A stretch of DNA of 64,000 nt from Streptomyces sp. NBRC 110028 (GTDB lineage: Bacteria; Actinomycetota; Actinomycetes; Streptomycetales; Streptomycetaceae): the NCBI RefSeq assembly GCF_001417735.1, contig NZ_BBUZ01000022.1:885978-949977 (forward strand). Direction: 5' to 3'. Positions 53,629 through 61,996 of the stretch are shown here, piece after piece. Numbering within the stretch: the first letter of the stretch is position 1; each line of letters starts with the position of its first letter. A program made the position numbers and the translations under genes. The notes beneath the pieces were generated by a model. The model was not told the origin of the DNA. It made no database searches and saw nothing but the letters and a program-made list of their open reading frames with translations.

Positions 53629-54354
53629 ATGGGGGTAAAGGCAGGGTTCGGGGCGTGGCGGGCATGGCGCCGCCGTACGGCGGTCGCCTTGGGCATGGCG
53701 GGCATGGTGGTGCCGCTGTCCGTCGCACTCGGTACGGCACCGGCCCAGGCGGCGACGTCGTGTACGGCGAGCACCGGTCCGTATCAGAAGCAGGTCGAGC
53801 GATTCCTCGGCCGTCCCGTCGACGGCCGGCAGTCCTCGGGGGACTGCCGCGCGACGCGGAGTTTCCAGATCAACCACGGCATCAGCCCGACCATCGGCTA
53901 CGCGGGGCCCGTCACCTGGGGCGTCATGAAGCTGATCAACGCGCGGCAGGCGGCGGGGCACAACCCCAACGCGGCGCGCAAGTGCCCCACCAACAAGGGC
54001 CGCATCGCCTGCGTCGACCTCACCCGGCAGCTCAGCTGGGTGCAGGACGGATCGCGGCTGGTGTTCGGGCCGGTGCCGGTGCGTACCGGGCGGGACAAGT
54101 ACGAGACCCGCACGGGGCTGAAGAAGGTCTACTGGCGGGACATCGACCACTGGTCGACGCTGTACCACGTGGCCATGCCGTACAGCCAGTTCTTCGACGG
54201 CGGCCAGGCCTTCCACTCCATCGCCGGAAGCGTATGGTCGCCGCCCGGCTCCCACGGCTGCGTCAACATGCGGTCCGGCGACGCGAAGAAGTACTGGAGC
54301 CTGCTGCGGAACGGCGACGACGTGTACGTGTACGGGCGTAAGCCGGGCACGTGA
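53629..54354 (+). CDS. Secreted L,D-transpeptidase (YkuD) with peptidoglycan-binding-like domain
   Basis: A 241-residue exported enzyme that should form 3-3 cross-links in peptidoglycan. Signal peptide (RRRTAVALGMAGMVVPLSVAL) is cleaved after about AQA (residue 41). Residues 45-105 form a peptidoglycan-binding-like region (QKQVERFLGRPVDGRQSSGD). The YkuD domain starts ACVDLTRQLSWVQDGSRL and contains the catalytic SHGCVNMR (Cys211). ATG 53629 after GGAGGGAG. A terminator lies about 50 bases downstream. Confidence 0.92.
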   Translation: MGVKAGFGAWRAWRRRTAVALGMAGMVVPLSVALGTAPAQAATSCTASTGPYQKQVERFLGRPVDGRQSSGDCRATRSFQINHGISPTIGYAGPVTWGVMKLINARQAAGHNPNAARKCPTNKGRIACVDLTRQLSWVQDGSRLVFGPVPVRTGRDKYETRTGLKKVYWRDIDHWSTLYHVAMPYSQFFDGGQAFHSIAGSVWSPPGSHGCVNMRSGDAKKYWSLLRNGDDVYVYGRKPGT

Positions 54355-54406
54355 TCGCGTGATCGCCTGGTCCCGTGATCGTGTGATCACGTGACGCGGA
54401 AGCGGT

Positions 54407-54437
54407 GCGGCTGCCCGATCGCGTATCGGGCAGCCGC
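54407..54437. terminator. Bidirectional terminator hairpin
   Basis: A perfect 13-bp stem (54407-54419 with 54425-54437) with the loop CGCGT sits between the transpeptidase gene and the convergent NlpC/P60 gene. Confidence 0.85.
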
Positions 54438-54462
54438 GGCGTTCCGTCCACCGCTGTCACCG

Positions 54463-55650
54463 CTATGCGGGCCGGACGCTTCCGTAGATCGGCATCTCGG
54501 TGATCGGCGCCTTCTTGACCACATCCCCCGGCTTCGGGGCGTGGATCATCATGCCGTTGCCGATGTAGAGCCCGACGTGGCTGATGTCGTCGTAGAAGAA
54601 GACGAGGTCACCGGGGATGAGGTCGGAGGTCGAGATGCGCGTACCGGCCTTCACCTGGTCCCACGTGGTGCGCGGCAGGGAGACACCGGCGGCCCTCCAG
54701 GCGGCCTGGGTGAGCCCTGAGCAGTCATAGGAGTTGGGTCCGGTCGCGCCCCAGACGTAGGGCTTGCCGAGCTGGGACTCCGCGAAGTCGATGGCCGTGG
54801 CCGCCTTGGTGCTGTTCGTGGAGGTGGAGGAGCCGGTGCTGGAGCCGGTGCCGGAGCCACCGCCGGAAGCGGAGCTTCCGCTCGACTGCTGCTCCTGCTG
54901 CTGCTTCTGCTGGGCCGCGGCCTGCCGCTGCTTTTCGGCCAGCTCGGCCGCCTTGCGCCGCGCCTCCTCGGCCTTCTTCTTCTCGATCGCCGCCAGCCGC
55001 GCCTTCTCCTTGGCGGTCAGGCTCGCCAGCAGCCGACGGGCCTGGGACAGCTTGTCCTGGACGGACTTCTTCTTGGTCTTCAGCTCTTTCTGGGTCTCGG
55101 TCAGCGACGCCAGGCTCTTGGCGGCTTCCCCGCGCTCCTTGGCGGCCTTCGCCGCCTGCGTCTGGAAGTCGTCGACGGCTCTCTTCTGCGAACCGGCCAT
55201 CCGGCTCATCAGATGGGACTGGTCGAAGAGGTCCTGCGGATCGTTGGAGAACAGCAGGCTCGCGGCGCTTGAGGTCATGCCGCCGTTGCGGTACTGGGCC
55301 GCGGCGTAGGTGCCGAGCGTGCGGCGGGCCTCGTTGAGCTTCTCGGTGTTCTCGGCGACATCGGCCAGCAGCCGGTTGACCTTGGTGCGCTGCGTCTCGG
55401 AGCGCTCCTTGGCGGCGTTGTAGTGCTGGGTGGCGGATTCCGCCTGGTGGTAGAGGGTGTCCACCTTCTCCTTGACCGCCTCGATCGACTGCGTGGTGCC
55501 GGGTTTCGGGTCGCCCGGGGCGGCGTTCGCGGTCTGGGAGAGGAGGGTGACGGAGGCGAGGGCGGCGGTGGTGAATCCGACGGCGGTACGGCGCCCGGTG
55601 GACGAGGCGGCGGTGGGTATTCGGGTCCGCGGCTTGCGGTGCGACGCCAA
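54463..55650 (-). CDS. Secreted NlpC/P60 (C40) endopeptidase under ydaO riboswitch
   Basis: A 395-residue exported hydrolase, paralogous to the one at 51809. Signal peptide (RTAVGFTTAALASVTLLSQ) ending near residue 43. A coiled coil of about 210 residues (including EKKKAEEARRKAAELAEKQR) is followed by a Ser/Gly/Thr linker. The NlpC/P60 domain has YDCSGLTQAAW (Cys) and ISHVGLYIGNG (His). TTG 55650 is the start because the ribosome site GGAAGGAG precedes it by nine bases and the protein starts MASHRKPR. The leader is a c-di-AMP riboswitch whose 3' strand includes this ribosome site. Confidence 0.92.
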   Translation of the reverse strand: MASHRKPRTRIPTAASSTGRRTAVGFTTAALASVTLLSQTANAAPGDPKPGTTQSIEAVKEKVDTLYHQAESATQHYNAAKERSETQRTKVNRLLADVAENTEKLNEARRTLGTYAAAQYRNGGMTSSAASLLFSNDPQDLFDQSHLMSRMAGSQKRAVDDFQTQAAKAAKERGEAAKSLASLTETQKELKTKKKSVQDKLSQARRLLASLTAKEKARLAAIEKKKAEEARRKAAELAEKQRQAAAQQKQQQEQQSSGSSASGGGSGTGSSTGSSTSTNSTKAATAIDFAESQLGKPYVWGATGPNSYDCSGLTQAAWRAAGVSLPRTTWDQVKAGTRISTSDLIPGDLVFFYDDISHVGLYIGNGMMIHAPKPGDVVKKAPITEMPIYGSVRPA

Positions 55651-55657
55651 GGGAGGC

Positions 55658-55832
55658 GACTCCTTCCGTGGACCGCCTACCGGGTTAGCTGTCGGGTTCG
55701 GGCGGTTCGGAAGGTTGCCCTACGGCCGTGCGCGGGCGGCCGACGCGTCGTGACGCCGTACCACCGCTCGGGCCGATTCACCCCGGTGTTGCGTTGTGGG
55801 TCCCCGGCTCCGGGCGCCTTGCGACGTGGCCG
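55658..55832 (-). ncRNA. ydaO-yuaA (c-di-AMP) riboswitch
   Basis: Read leftward, the leader contains the conserved blocks in order: GCCGGGGACCCA, CCGGGGTGAATCGG, GTAGGGCAACC, CCCGAACCCGACAGCTAACC, GGTAGGCG and GGAAGGAG. These match the core of the ydaO RNA from Bacillus as I recall it. The gene it precedes encodes an NlpC/P60 hydrolase, as in other actinobacteria. Because the last block is the ribosome site, c-di-AMP should reduce translation or terminate transcription; which of these is unknown. End points are approximate. Confidence 0.88.
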
Positions 55833-56008
55833 GACTCGGCGGAGGCCGCCCGGGCCGGCGCGGTTCGCCGACGGGTGTACGGGCCGCCTGGGGGAGGACG
55901 GTAGCCAACTCGTGGTGCTCCTGTGAAGGCTGGTGGTCGTTTTGCCCGAAACCGTTTCGTGACATCCATGCGTAGGCTGTCAGTGCGGCACCCTAAACTC
56001 GGTGAGCG

Positions 56009-58516
56009 ATGAGCAGCCTCTTTGACGACAGCTTCCTGGCGGATCTCGGGCCTCCGGGCGAGGAGCCCCCGCCGCCCGAGGATTCCGCGCACCCGGATCC
56101 CGCCGGCGGTTCAGGCGGCGAGGACGTGCCGCACCACCTCTTCACCGGTGCGTTCGACGCACCGGTGTCGAGCGGGGGGCCCAGAGAGGCGTACTACCGG
56201 GACGGCGCGGCCCGCCCGGCCGTCGACCCGGCGGCGCTGCTGGAGGGGCTGAACGAGCAGCAGCGGGCCGCCGTGGAGCACACGGGCTCGCCGCTGCTGA
56301 TCGTCGCGGGGGCCGGGTCCGGCAAGACCCGGGTGCTCACCCACCGCATCGCGTATCTGCTCGGCACCCGCCACGTGCACCCCGGGCAGATCCTCGCCAT
56401 CACCTTCACCAACAAGGCGGCGGGGGAGATGAAGGAGCGGGTCGAGGAGCTGGTCGGCCCCCGGGCGAACGCGATGTGGGTGATGACGTTCCACAGCGCG
56501 TGCGTGCGCATCCTGCGCCGCGAGTCGAAGAAGCTGGGCTTCACCTCATCGTTCTCGATCTACGACGCCGCCGACTCGAAGCGGCTGATGGCGCTGGTGT
56601 GCCGGGATCTCGACCTGGACCCGAAGAAGTTCCCGCCGAAGTCGTTCAGCGCCAAGATCTCCAACCTGAAGAACGAGCTGATCGACGAGGAGACCTTCGC
56701 GGGGCAGGCGGCGGACGGCTTCGAGAAGACGCTCGCCGAGGCGTACGCGATGTACCAGTCGAGGCTGCGCGAGGCCAACGCCCTCGACTTCGACGACATC
56801 ATCATGACCACGGTCAATCTGCTCCAGGCGTTCCCGGACGTCGCCGAGCACTACCGCCGCCGCTTCCGGCACGTCCTGGTCGACGAGTACCAGGACACCA
56901 ACCACGCTCAGTACACGCTGGTGCGTGAGCTGGTGGGCACGGGCACGGATGAGCAGGGTGCCGGCGAGCTGTGCGTCGTGGGCGACGCCGACCAGTCGAT
57001 CTACGCGTTCCGGGGCGCCACGATCCGTAACATCCTCCAGTTCGAGGAGGACTATCCGGACGCGCGGACGATCCTGCTGGAGCAGAACTACCGCTCCACC
57101 CAGACCATCCTGAGCGCGGCCAACGCCGTCATCGAGCGCAACGAGAACCGCCGCCCGAAAAACCTGTGGACCGAGGCCGGCACCGGCGCCACCATCACCG
57201 GCTACGTCGCCGACACCGAGCACGACGAGGCCCAGTTCGTCGCCGACGAGATCGACCGGCTGACGGACGCGGGGGACGCCAAGGCCGGGGACGTCGCGGT
57301 CTTCTACCGCACCAACGCCCAGTCCCGTGTCTTCGAGGAAGTCTTCATCCGGGTCGGGCTGCCGTACAAGGTCGTCGGCGGGGTCCGCTTCTACGAGCGC
57401 AAGGAGGTCCGCGACGTCCTCGCGTACCTGCGCGTGCTGGCCAACCCCGAGGACGCCGTACCGCTGCGCCGCATCATGAACGTGCCCAAGCGCGGTATCG
57501 GCGATCGCGCCGAAGCGATGATCGACGCGCTCGCGGCGCGCGAGAAGATCACCTTCCCGCAGGCGCTGCGCCGCGTCGACGAGGCGTACGGCATGGCGGC
57601 CCGCTCGGCGAACGCGGTCAAGCGGTTCAACGCGCTCATGGAGGAGCTGCGGACCATCGTGGAGTCGGGCGCGGGCCCGGCGACCGTCCTGGAGGCCGTG
57701 CTGGAGCGCACCGGCTATCTGGCGGAGCTGCAGGCGTCCACCGATCCGCAGGACGAGACCCGTATCGAAAACCTCCAGGAGCTGGCCTCGGTGGCCCTGG
57801 AGTTCGAGCAGGACCGGGGCGAGGAGAACCCCGGCACGCTCGCGGAGTTCCTGGAGCAGGTCGCGCTCGTCGCCGACTCCGACCAGATCCCCGACGAGGA
57901 CGAGGAGGGCGCCGGGGTCATCACCCTGATGACGCTCCACACGGCCAAGGGGCTGGAGTTCCCTGTCGTCTTCCTCAGCGGCATGGAGGACGGGGTCTTC
58001 CCGCACATGCGCGCGCTCGGCCAGACCAAGGAGCTGGAGGAGGAGCGGCGGCTCGCGTACGTGGGGATCACGCGCGCCCGCGAGCGGCTGTATCTGTCCC
58101 GGTCGACGATGCGCAGCGCGTGGGGCCAGCCCGCGTACAACCCGCCGTCCCGCTTCCTTGAGGAGATCCCCGACCAGTACGTGCGGTGGCGGCGCACCGG
58201 GCCCGCGACCCCGTCGGCGTCGATGGGCGCCATGTCGGGGTCCGGGGCGGGCTCGGGGCTGTCGTCCGGGTTCTCGTCGTCGCGCTCGCGGGCTGGATCC
58301 TCTGCGTCCTCTGCGTCCGGTTTCGCGACGCGGCGGGCCAAGGACCGTCCGGTGGTCTCCCTGGCCATCGGGGACCGGGTGACGCACGACTCGTTCGGGC
58401 TCGGCACCGTGGTGGCGGTGAAGGGCACCGGGGACAACGCGGAGGCGACGATCGACTTCGGCGGTGAGAAGCCGAAGCGGCTGCTGCTGCGGTACGCGCC
58501 GGTCGAAAAGCTCTAG
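56009..58516 (+). CDS. pcrA: ATP-dependent DNA helicase PcrA (UvrD family)
   Basis: An 835-residue SF1A helicase that works in repair and transcription-replication conflict. An acidic extension (1-75) precedes the Q-motif LNEQQRAAVEHTGSPLLIVA. Walker A is AGAGSGKT (100-107), Walker B VDEYQDT (291-297); motif III is GDADQSIYAFRGA, motif IV LEQNYRSTQTIL, motif V MTLHTAKGLEFPVVF, and motif VI AYVGITRARERLYLS. A Ser/Gly-rich linker leads to the RNA polymerase-binding Tudor-like tail (GDRVTHDSFGLGTVVAVKG). ATG 56009. No LexA box in its promoter. Right after the stop comes a hexamer repeat. Confidence 0.97.
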   Translation: MSSLFDDSFLADLGPPGEEPPPPEDSAHPDPAGGSGGEDVPHHLFTGAFDAPVSSGGPREAYYRDGAARPAVDPAALLEGLNEQQRAAVEHTGSPLLIVAGAGSGKTRVLTHRIAYLLGTRHVHPGQILAITFTNKAAGEMKERVEELVGPRANAMWVMTFHSACVRILRRESKKLGFTSSFSIYDAADSKRLMALVCRDLDLDPKKFPPKSFSAKISNLKNELIDEETFAGQAADGFEKTLAEAYAMYQSRLREANALDFDDIIMTTVNLLQAFPDVAEHYRRRFRHVLVDEYQDTNHAQYTLVRELVGTGTDEQGAGELCVVGDADQSIYAFRGATIRNILQFEEDYPDARTILLEQNYRSTQTILSAANAVIERNENRRPKNLWTEAGTGATITGYVADTEHDEAQFVADEIDRLTDAGDAKAGDVAVFYRTNAQSRVFEEVFIRVGLPYKVVGGVRFYERKEVRDVLAYLRVLANPEDAVPLRRIMNVPKRGIGDRAEAMIDALAAREKITFPQALRRVDEAYGMAARSANAVKRFNALMEELRTIVESGAGPATVLEAVLERTGYLAELQASTDPQDETRIENLQELASVALEFEQDRGEENPGTLAEFLEQVALVADSDQIPDEDEEGAGVITLMTLHTAKGLEFPVVFLSGMEDGVFPHMRALGQTKELEEERRLAYVGITRARERLYLSRSTMRSAWGQPAYNPPSRFLEEIPDQYVRWRRTGPATPSASMGAMSGSGAGSGLSSGFSSSRSRAGSSASSASGFATRRAKDRPVVSLAIGDRVTHDSFGLGTVVAVKGTGDNAEATIDFGGEKPKRLLLRYAPVEKL

Positions 58517-58540
58517 TTCCGGTTCCGGTTCCGGTTCCGG
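58517..58540. repeat. Hexamer repeat TTCCGG, four copies
   Basis: Four exact TTCCGG units start at the first base after the pcrA stop codon. Confidence 0.95.
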
Positions 58541-58555
58541 GGCAGGGCCGGTCGG

Positions 58556-60226
58556 TCAGTTGGGGTCGAGGCCGTGGCTGCGCAGCCACGGCTGCGGGTC
58601 CACGGCCGCCCCGCCGCCCGGATGCACCTCGAAGTGCAGGTGCGGGCCGGTGGAGTTGCCGGAATTGCCCGAGTAGGCCATGACGTCCCCGGCCTTGACC
58701 GTCCCGGAGCGGATCTTGGTGCTGCTGAGGTGGCAGTACCAGGTCTCCGTGCCGTCGGGAGCGGTCAATATGACCATGTTGCCGTAGGCGTCGTTCCACT
58801 GGGTGCGCACGGTGCCGTCGGTCGCCGCCATGACGGGCGTGCCCTGGCTGACCGGGAAGTCGATCCCGGTGTGCAGGGACATCCAGTTGATGCCCGCCTG
58901 GCCGAAGCCGGCGCTCAGCCCGTGCTGCGTGACCGGCAGCGCGAACTTCGGCCGCATCGCCTCCTTGCGCGCCGCCTCCTCCGCCTTGCGCTTCTTCTCG
59001 GCGGCCTGGCGCGCCTTGAGGTCGATCCGCTCCTGGGTGCGGCTGGCGCGCTCCCGGAAGTCGTTGACGCCGTCGTCGACCCCGGCGAGCCGGGTGTCCA
59101 TCTCGCTGTTGGCGACGGAGGCCTTGACGGGCTGCGCGTCGGGGGCCGCCTGTGTGGTCGTGTCGTCCTTCGTGTCGCTGGACATGCCGCTCACGGAAGC
59201 GGCGGCCACGGCGGTGACGCCGAGCGCGCAGACGGACGGGACGGCGACGGTGAGGAGCGCGGAGCGCTTGGGGCGGGAGGGCGCGGTGCGGCGGCGGGCG
59301 CGGCCGCCGGAGCGGGTGGCGGTGGGGGGCGGTGTGATGTCGGCGGGGGGTTCGGGGTCGGGGTGGGGTTCCGGTTCCGCCTCGGCCACCGCTTCGAAGA
59401 CCGCGGTCTGCGCGGTGTCCTCGGCGTGCGCGGTGTGCGCGGCGTGCTCGAAGGGTTCCGTCCCGTCGTCGTACTGCGGCTCGGCGTACTGCGTTTCGTC
59501 GACGGTGGCGTAGGCCGAGGTGTCCCAGAACTGGGTCTGCCCGGTGTCGACGCCGGAGGTGTCGTACGCGGCGTGCTGGCTGATGACCTCGTACTGCTCC
59601 GAGGCGTCGTACTGGCCCGTGTCGAAGTGGCCCGTATCGGCCTGTCCCGTATCGAACTGTCCGGTGGTGTCGTACTGCCCGGTGTCGTACTGGCCCGCGT
59701 CGAATTGCCCCGTGGTGTCGTACTGCCCGGTGTCGTACTGGCCCGTGTCGTACTGCCCCGTGGCGGCGTCGCCGTACTGCCCGGTGGTGTCGTACGCGCC
59801 CGTGTCCCACTGCTGGGACTGCGCGCCCCAGGCGTCGGCGTCCCAGTGGCCGCCGGTGTCGTCCTGCCGCTGCGTGGGTACGTCGGAGGGCGGCTGATGA
59901 CCGGAGGCGGCCCACATCGCGGTGGTGTCGTAGGCGCCGGTGTCGTACGCGCCGCCGTCGCTCCACTGGTTCGCGTCGTACTGGCCGCTGTGCCCGCCGT
60001 TGGGGTCGCCGCCCTGGCCGTCCCCGTAGCCGCCGGGAAGGGAGCCGAAGAGAGGGTCGGGCTCGTCGTACGCGGCGAGGTTGGCGAAGCTGCCGGTGGG
60101 GTACCCGTCGTACCCGGCGTAACCGTGCGCTGTGTCCTGGTGCTGGCCGTAGGCCTCGTCGTAGGAATACGAGGCGTCTGGAGCGGGGACGGTCGGGGTT
60201 GCCCCCGACGGGTGACGGTCGTTCAC
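58556..60226 (-). CDS. M23 peptidase with aromatic repeat domain (membrane-anchored)
   Basis: A 556-residue protein. Residues 1-300 are cytoplasmic and low-complexity; about 140-235 consist of eleven units of the type TGQYD or TGQFD. A transmembrane helix (SALLTVAVPSVCALGVTAVAA) near 330 puts the rest outside. A basic coiled coil (RQAAEKKRKAEEAARKEA) leads to the LytM/M23 domain with HTGIDFP, and GPHLHFEVHPG as zinc-ligand motifs. It should be a DD-endopeptidase, or an activator if inactive. GTG 60226 is used; GTG 60229 and TTG 60232 are alternatives in the same run. Confidence 0.88.
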   Translation of the reverse strand: MNDRHPSGATPTVPAPDASYSYDEAYGQHQDTAHGYAGYDGYPTGSFANLAAYDEPDPLFGSLPGGYGDGQGGDPNGGHSGQYDANQWSDGGAYDTGAYDTTAMWAASGHQPPSDVPTQRQDDTGGHWDADAWGAQSQQWDTGAYDTTGQYGDAATGQYDTGQYDTGQYDTTGQFDAGQYDTGQYDTTGQFDTGQADTGHFDTGQYDASEQYEVISQHAAYDTSGVDTGQTQFWDTSAYATVDETQYAEPQYDDGTEPFEHAAHTAHAEDTAQTAVFEAVAEAEPEPHPDPEPPADITPPPTATRSGGRARRRTAPSRPKRSALLTVAVPSVCALGVTAVAAASVSGMSSDTKDDTTTQAAPDAQPVKASVANSEMDTRLAGVDDGVNDFRERASRTQERIDLKARQAAEKKRKAEEAARKEAMRPKFALPVTQHGLSAGFGQAGINWMSLHTGIDFPVSQGTPVMAATDGTVRTQWNDAYGNMVILTAPDGTETWYCHLSSTKIRSGTVKAGDVMAYSGNSGNSTGPHLHFEVHPGGGAAVDPQPWLRSHGLDPN

Positions 60227-60269
60227 CACCAACTTCTCTTTCGCCTAGGCTGCAGGAGAATTAGCGGCG

Positions 60270-60299
60270 ACTGTACCCGGCGGTACGCGGAAGCGACAA
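60270..60299 (-). promoter_or_regulatory. Candidate promoter of the M23 gene
   Basis: Leftward TTGTCG (60294-60299) and TACAGT (60270-60275) lie 18 bp apart, giving a leader of about 35 bases. Confidence 0.45.
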
Positions 60300-60410
60300 T
60301 CTTCAGCAAGTTTTGAGCAGCGCGGGAAAGGGCATTTGGACCTCTTTCGGTTGACTGTGCGCCCACTCTTGGCCCGGCGTTCGACGGTTGTTCGGCAATT
60401 TTCGGCCGTA

Positions 60411-61406
60411 TCAAGCGACCGAGAAGGCACCCGAAGTGTCCGCCCGCGTGGCATCGGCGGCGTCCAGAGCCTCCCGGATCCCGGTGGCGACGGCCGAGCG
60501 GACCGGTAGGGCGAGATGTCCCACACCGCTGACCTTGATGTTGCGAAAGGTCAGATCCGGATGGTCTATGCGGGCGACTTCCGCCGGGATCATCAACTGA
60601 TCCACATCACTCCAGAAAGAAACGAAACGCGTACGGCATTCGGGGGCAGGCTGCCTCAACTCCGTTATCACCTCGGAGTCCGGGCACATCTGGCGCACGA
60701 GCGGATGTGCGGACAACAAGGGCGCGACGCGGGTGCCGGAGTGCGGGGTGCCCAGCGTGACCAGGGAGTGCACTCGTGCGTCGCCGCCCAGCCGCTGGAC
60801 GTAGTACCGCGCGATCAGCCCGCCCAGGCTGTGGCCCACGATGTCCACCTGACGGTGGCCGGTGCGGGCGCTGACGTCCTCCACGTGGCGGGCCAGCAGT
60901 GCGGCGGCGGTGCGGAGGTCGCAGGTCAGGGGGGAGTAGTTGAGGGCCTCGACATGCTGGCGGCCGTGGCGGAGGAGGGAGCGGCGCAGCAGCACGAAGA
61001 CGGAACGGTTGTCGATGAAGCCGTGGAGGAGCAGCACGGGACGGTGCCCTCGGAGGTCGGGCGGGGGTGCGGCGGGCGGACGCTCCTGCCGGAGGCCGGT
61101 GGGGTAGAGGAGGAGATGCCCGGCGAGGATCGCCAGATCGAGAGCGAGGGCCCGGGCCCGCTTGTGCTGTGCGTAGACGAGGCCCACAACGACCGCCCCC
61201 TTGTGCCCGTGCGTCGGGGCGGCCGTGGCTGCGGCCGTGCCGTGGCAGACCGCGCCGCCGCACCGCGCCGCCATGCCCATGCCATGCCGCCGTCCATGCG
61301 GCTGCCGGGCGGCGCTGCGCGGTGCGACGGTCCCCGCTGCGGCTCCCCTTGGTGGTCGACCCGAGGTCGAAGACGTTCCGGGTGTGATTTCCCCCTCCCC
61401 GCGCAT
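60411..61406 (-). CDS. Alpha/beta-hydrolase lipase
   Basis: A 331-residue hydrolase of the triacylglycerol-lipase/PGAP1-like group. Oxyanion LLLHGFIDNRSVF, nucleophile elbow DIVGHSLGGLIARYYVQRLG (Ser in GHSLG), Asp in FWSDVDQLMIP and His in GVGHLALPVR. A hydrophobic segment (ALALDLAILAGHLLLYPTG) sits before the fold. The first 70 residues are doubtful: they have no signal character and no ribosome site is visible at ATG 61406, so a start at ATG 61280 or further in is possible. Divergent from icmB. Confidence 0.82.
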   Translation of the reverse strand: MRGEGEITPGTSSTSGRPPRGAAAGTVAPRSAARQPHGRRHGMGMAARCGGAVCHGTAAATAAPTHGHKGAVVVGLVYAQHKRARALALDLAILAGHLLLYPTGLRQERPPAAPPPDLRGHRPVLLLHGFIDNRSVFVLLRRSLLRHGRQHVEALNYSPLTCDLRTAAALLARHVEDVSARTGHRQVDIVGHSLGGLIARYYVQRLGGDARVHSLVTLGTPHSGTRVAPLLSAHPLVRQMCPDSEVITELRQPAPECRTRFVSFWSDVDQLMIPAEVARIDHPDLTFRNIKVSGVGHLALPVRSAVATGIREALDAADATRADTSGAFSVA

Positions 61407-61494
61407 CGCGAAACTGCCGGGTAGGGGATGCTTGCGGGAAGCTGGAGATAACGTTCGTTCACGCGGATGTGCGCACTAGGGCTTGGAGGCTGCG

Positions 61495-61905
61495 ATGGGT
61501 GTGACCGGTCCGATCCGTGTGGTGGTGGCCAAACCGGGGCTCGACGGCCATGACCGCGGCGCGAAGGTCATCGCGCGAGCGCTGCGCGACGCGGGCATGG
61601 AAGTCATCTACACCGGCCTCCACCAGACCCCCGAGCAGATCGTCGACACCGCGATCCAGGAGGACGCCGACGCGATCGGCCTCTCGATCCTCTCCGGTGC
61701 TCATATGACCCTGTTCGCCAAGGTGCTGGAGCTGCTGCGGGAGCGGGAGGCGGAGGACATCAAGGTCTTCGGCGGCGGCATCATCCCCGACGCGGACATC
61801 CCCCCGCTGAAGGAACAGGGCGTGGCGGAGATCTTCACCCCGGGCGCGACGACGACGTCGATCGTCGATTGGGTCCGCCAGAACGTCCGCCCCGTAGCCG
61901 CCTGA
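61495..61905 (+). CDS. icmB: Cobalamin-binding small subunit of acyl-CoA mutase (IcmB-like)
   Basis: A 136-residue B12-binding domain protein, the same length as known IcmB. The cobalamin motif is [11 protein letters not shown], with His19 as lower axial ligand; [10 protein letters not shown] and [11 protein letters not shown] complete the pocket. It should pair with a large mutase subunit (IcmA) to interconvert isobutyryl- and n-butyryl-CoA; no large subunit is nearby. ATG 61495 after GGAGG. Confidence 0.85.
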   Translation: MGVTGPIRVVVAKPGLDGHDRGAKVIARALRDAGMEVIYTGLHQTPEQIVDTAIQEDADAIGLSILSGAHMTLFAKVLELLREREAEDIKVFGGGIIPDADIPPLKEQGVAEIFTPGATTTSIVDWVRQNVRPVAA

Positions 61906-61996
61906 CCCGCCGCGCCCGGCCGGCTCCTCGCCGCCTGGCGCCGCCCGGCTGGGGCCCGGGGCGGAGATCCGGTTTCGGGAAGGGGCGGGGCGGGGA

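Noticed and set aside
55921..56008. LexA box before pcrA
   Set aside because: CCCGAAACCGTTTCGTG is a dyad but lacks the GTTCGA/TCGAAC half-sites.
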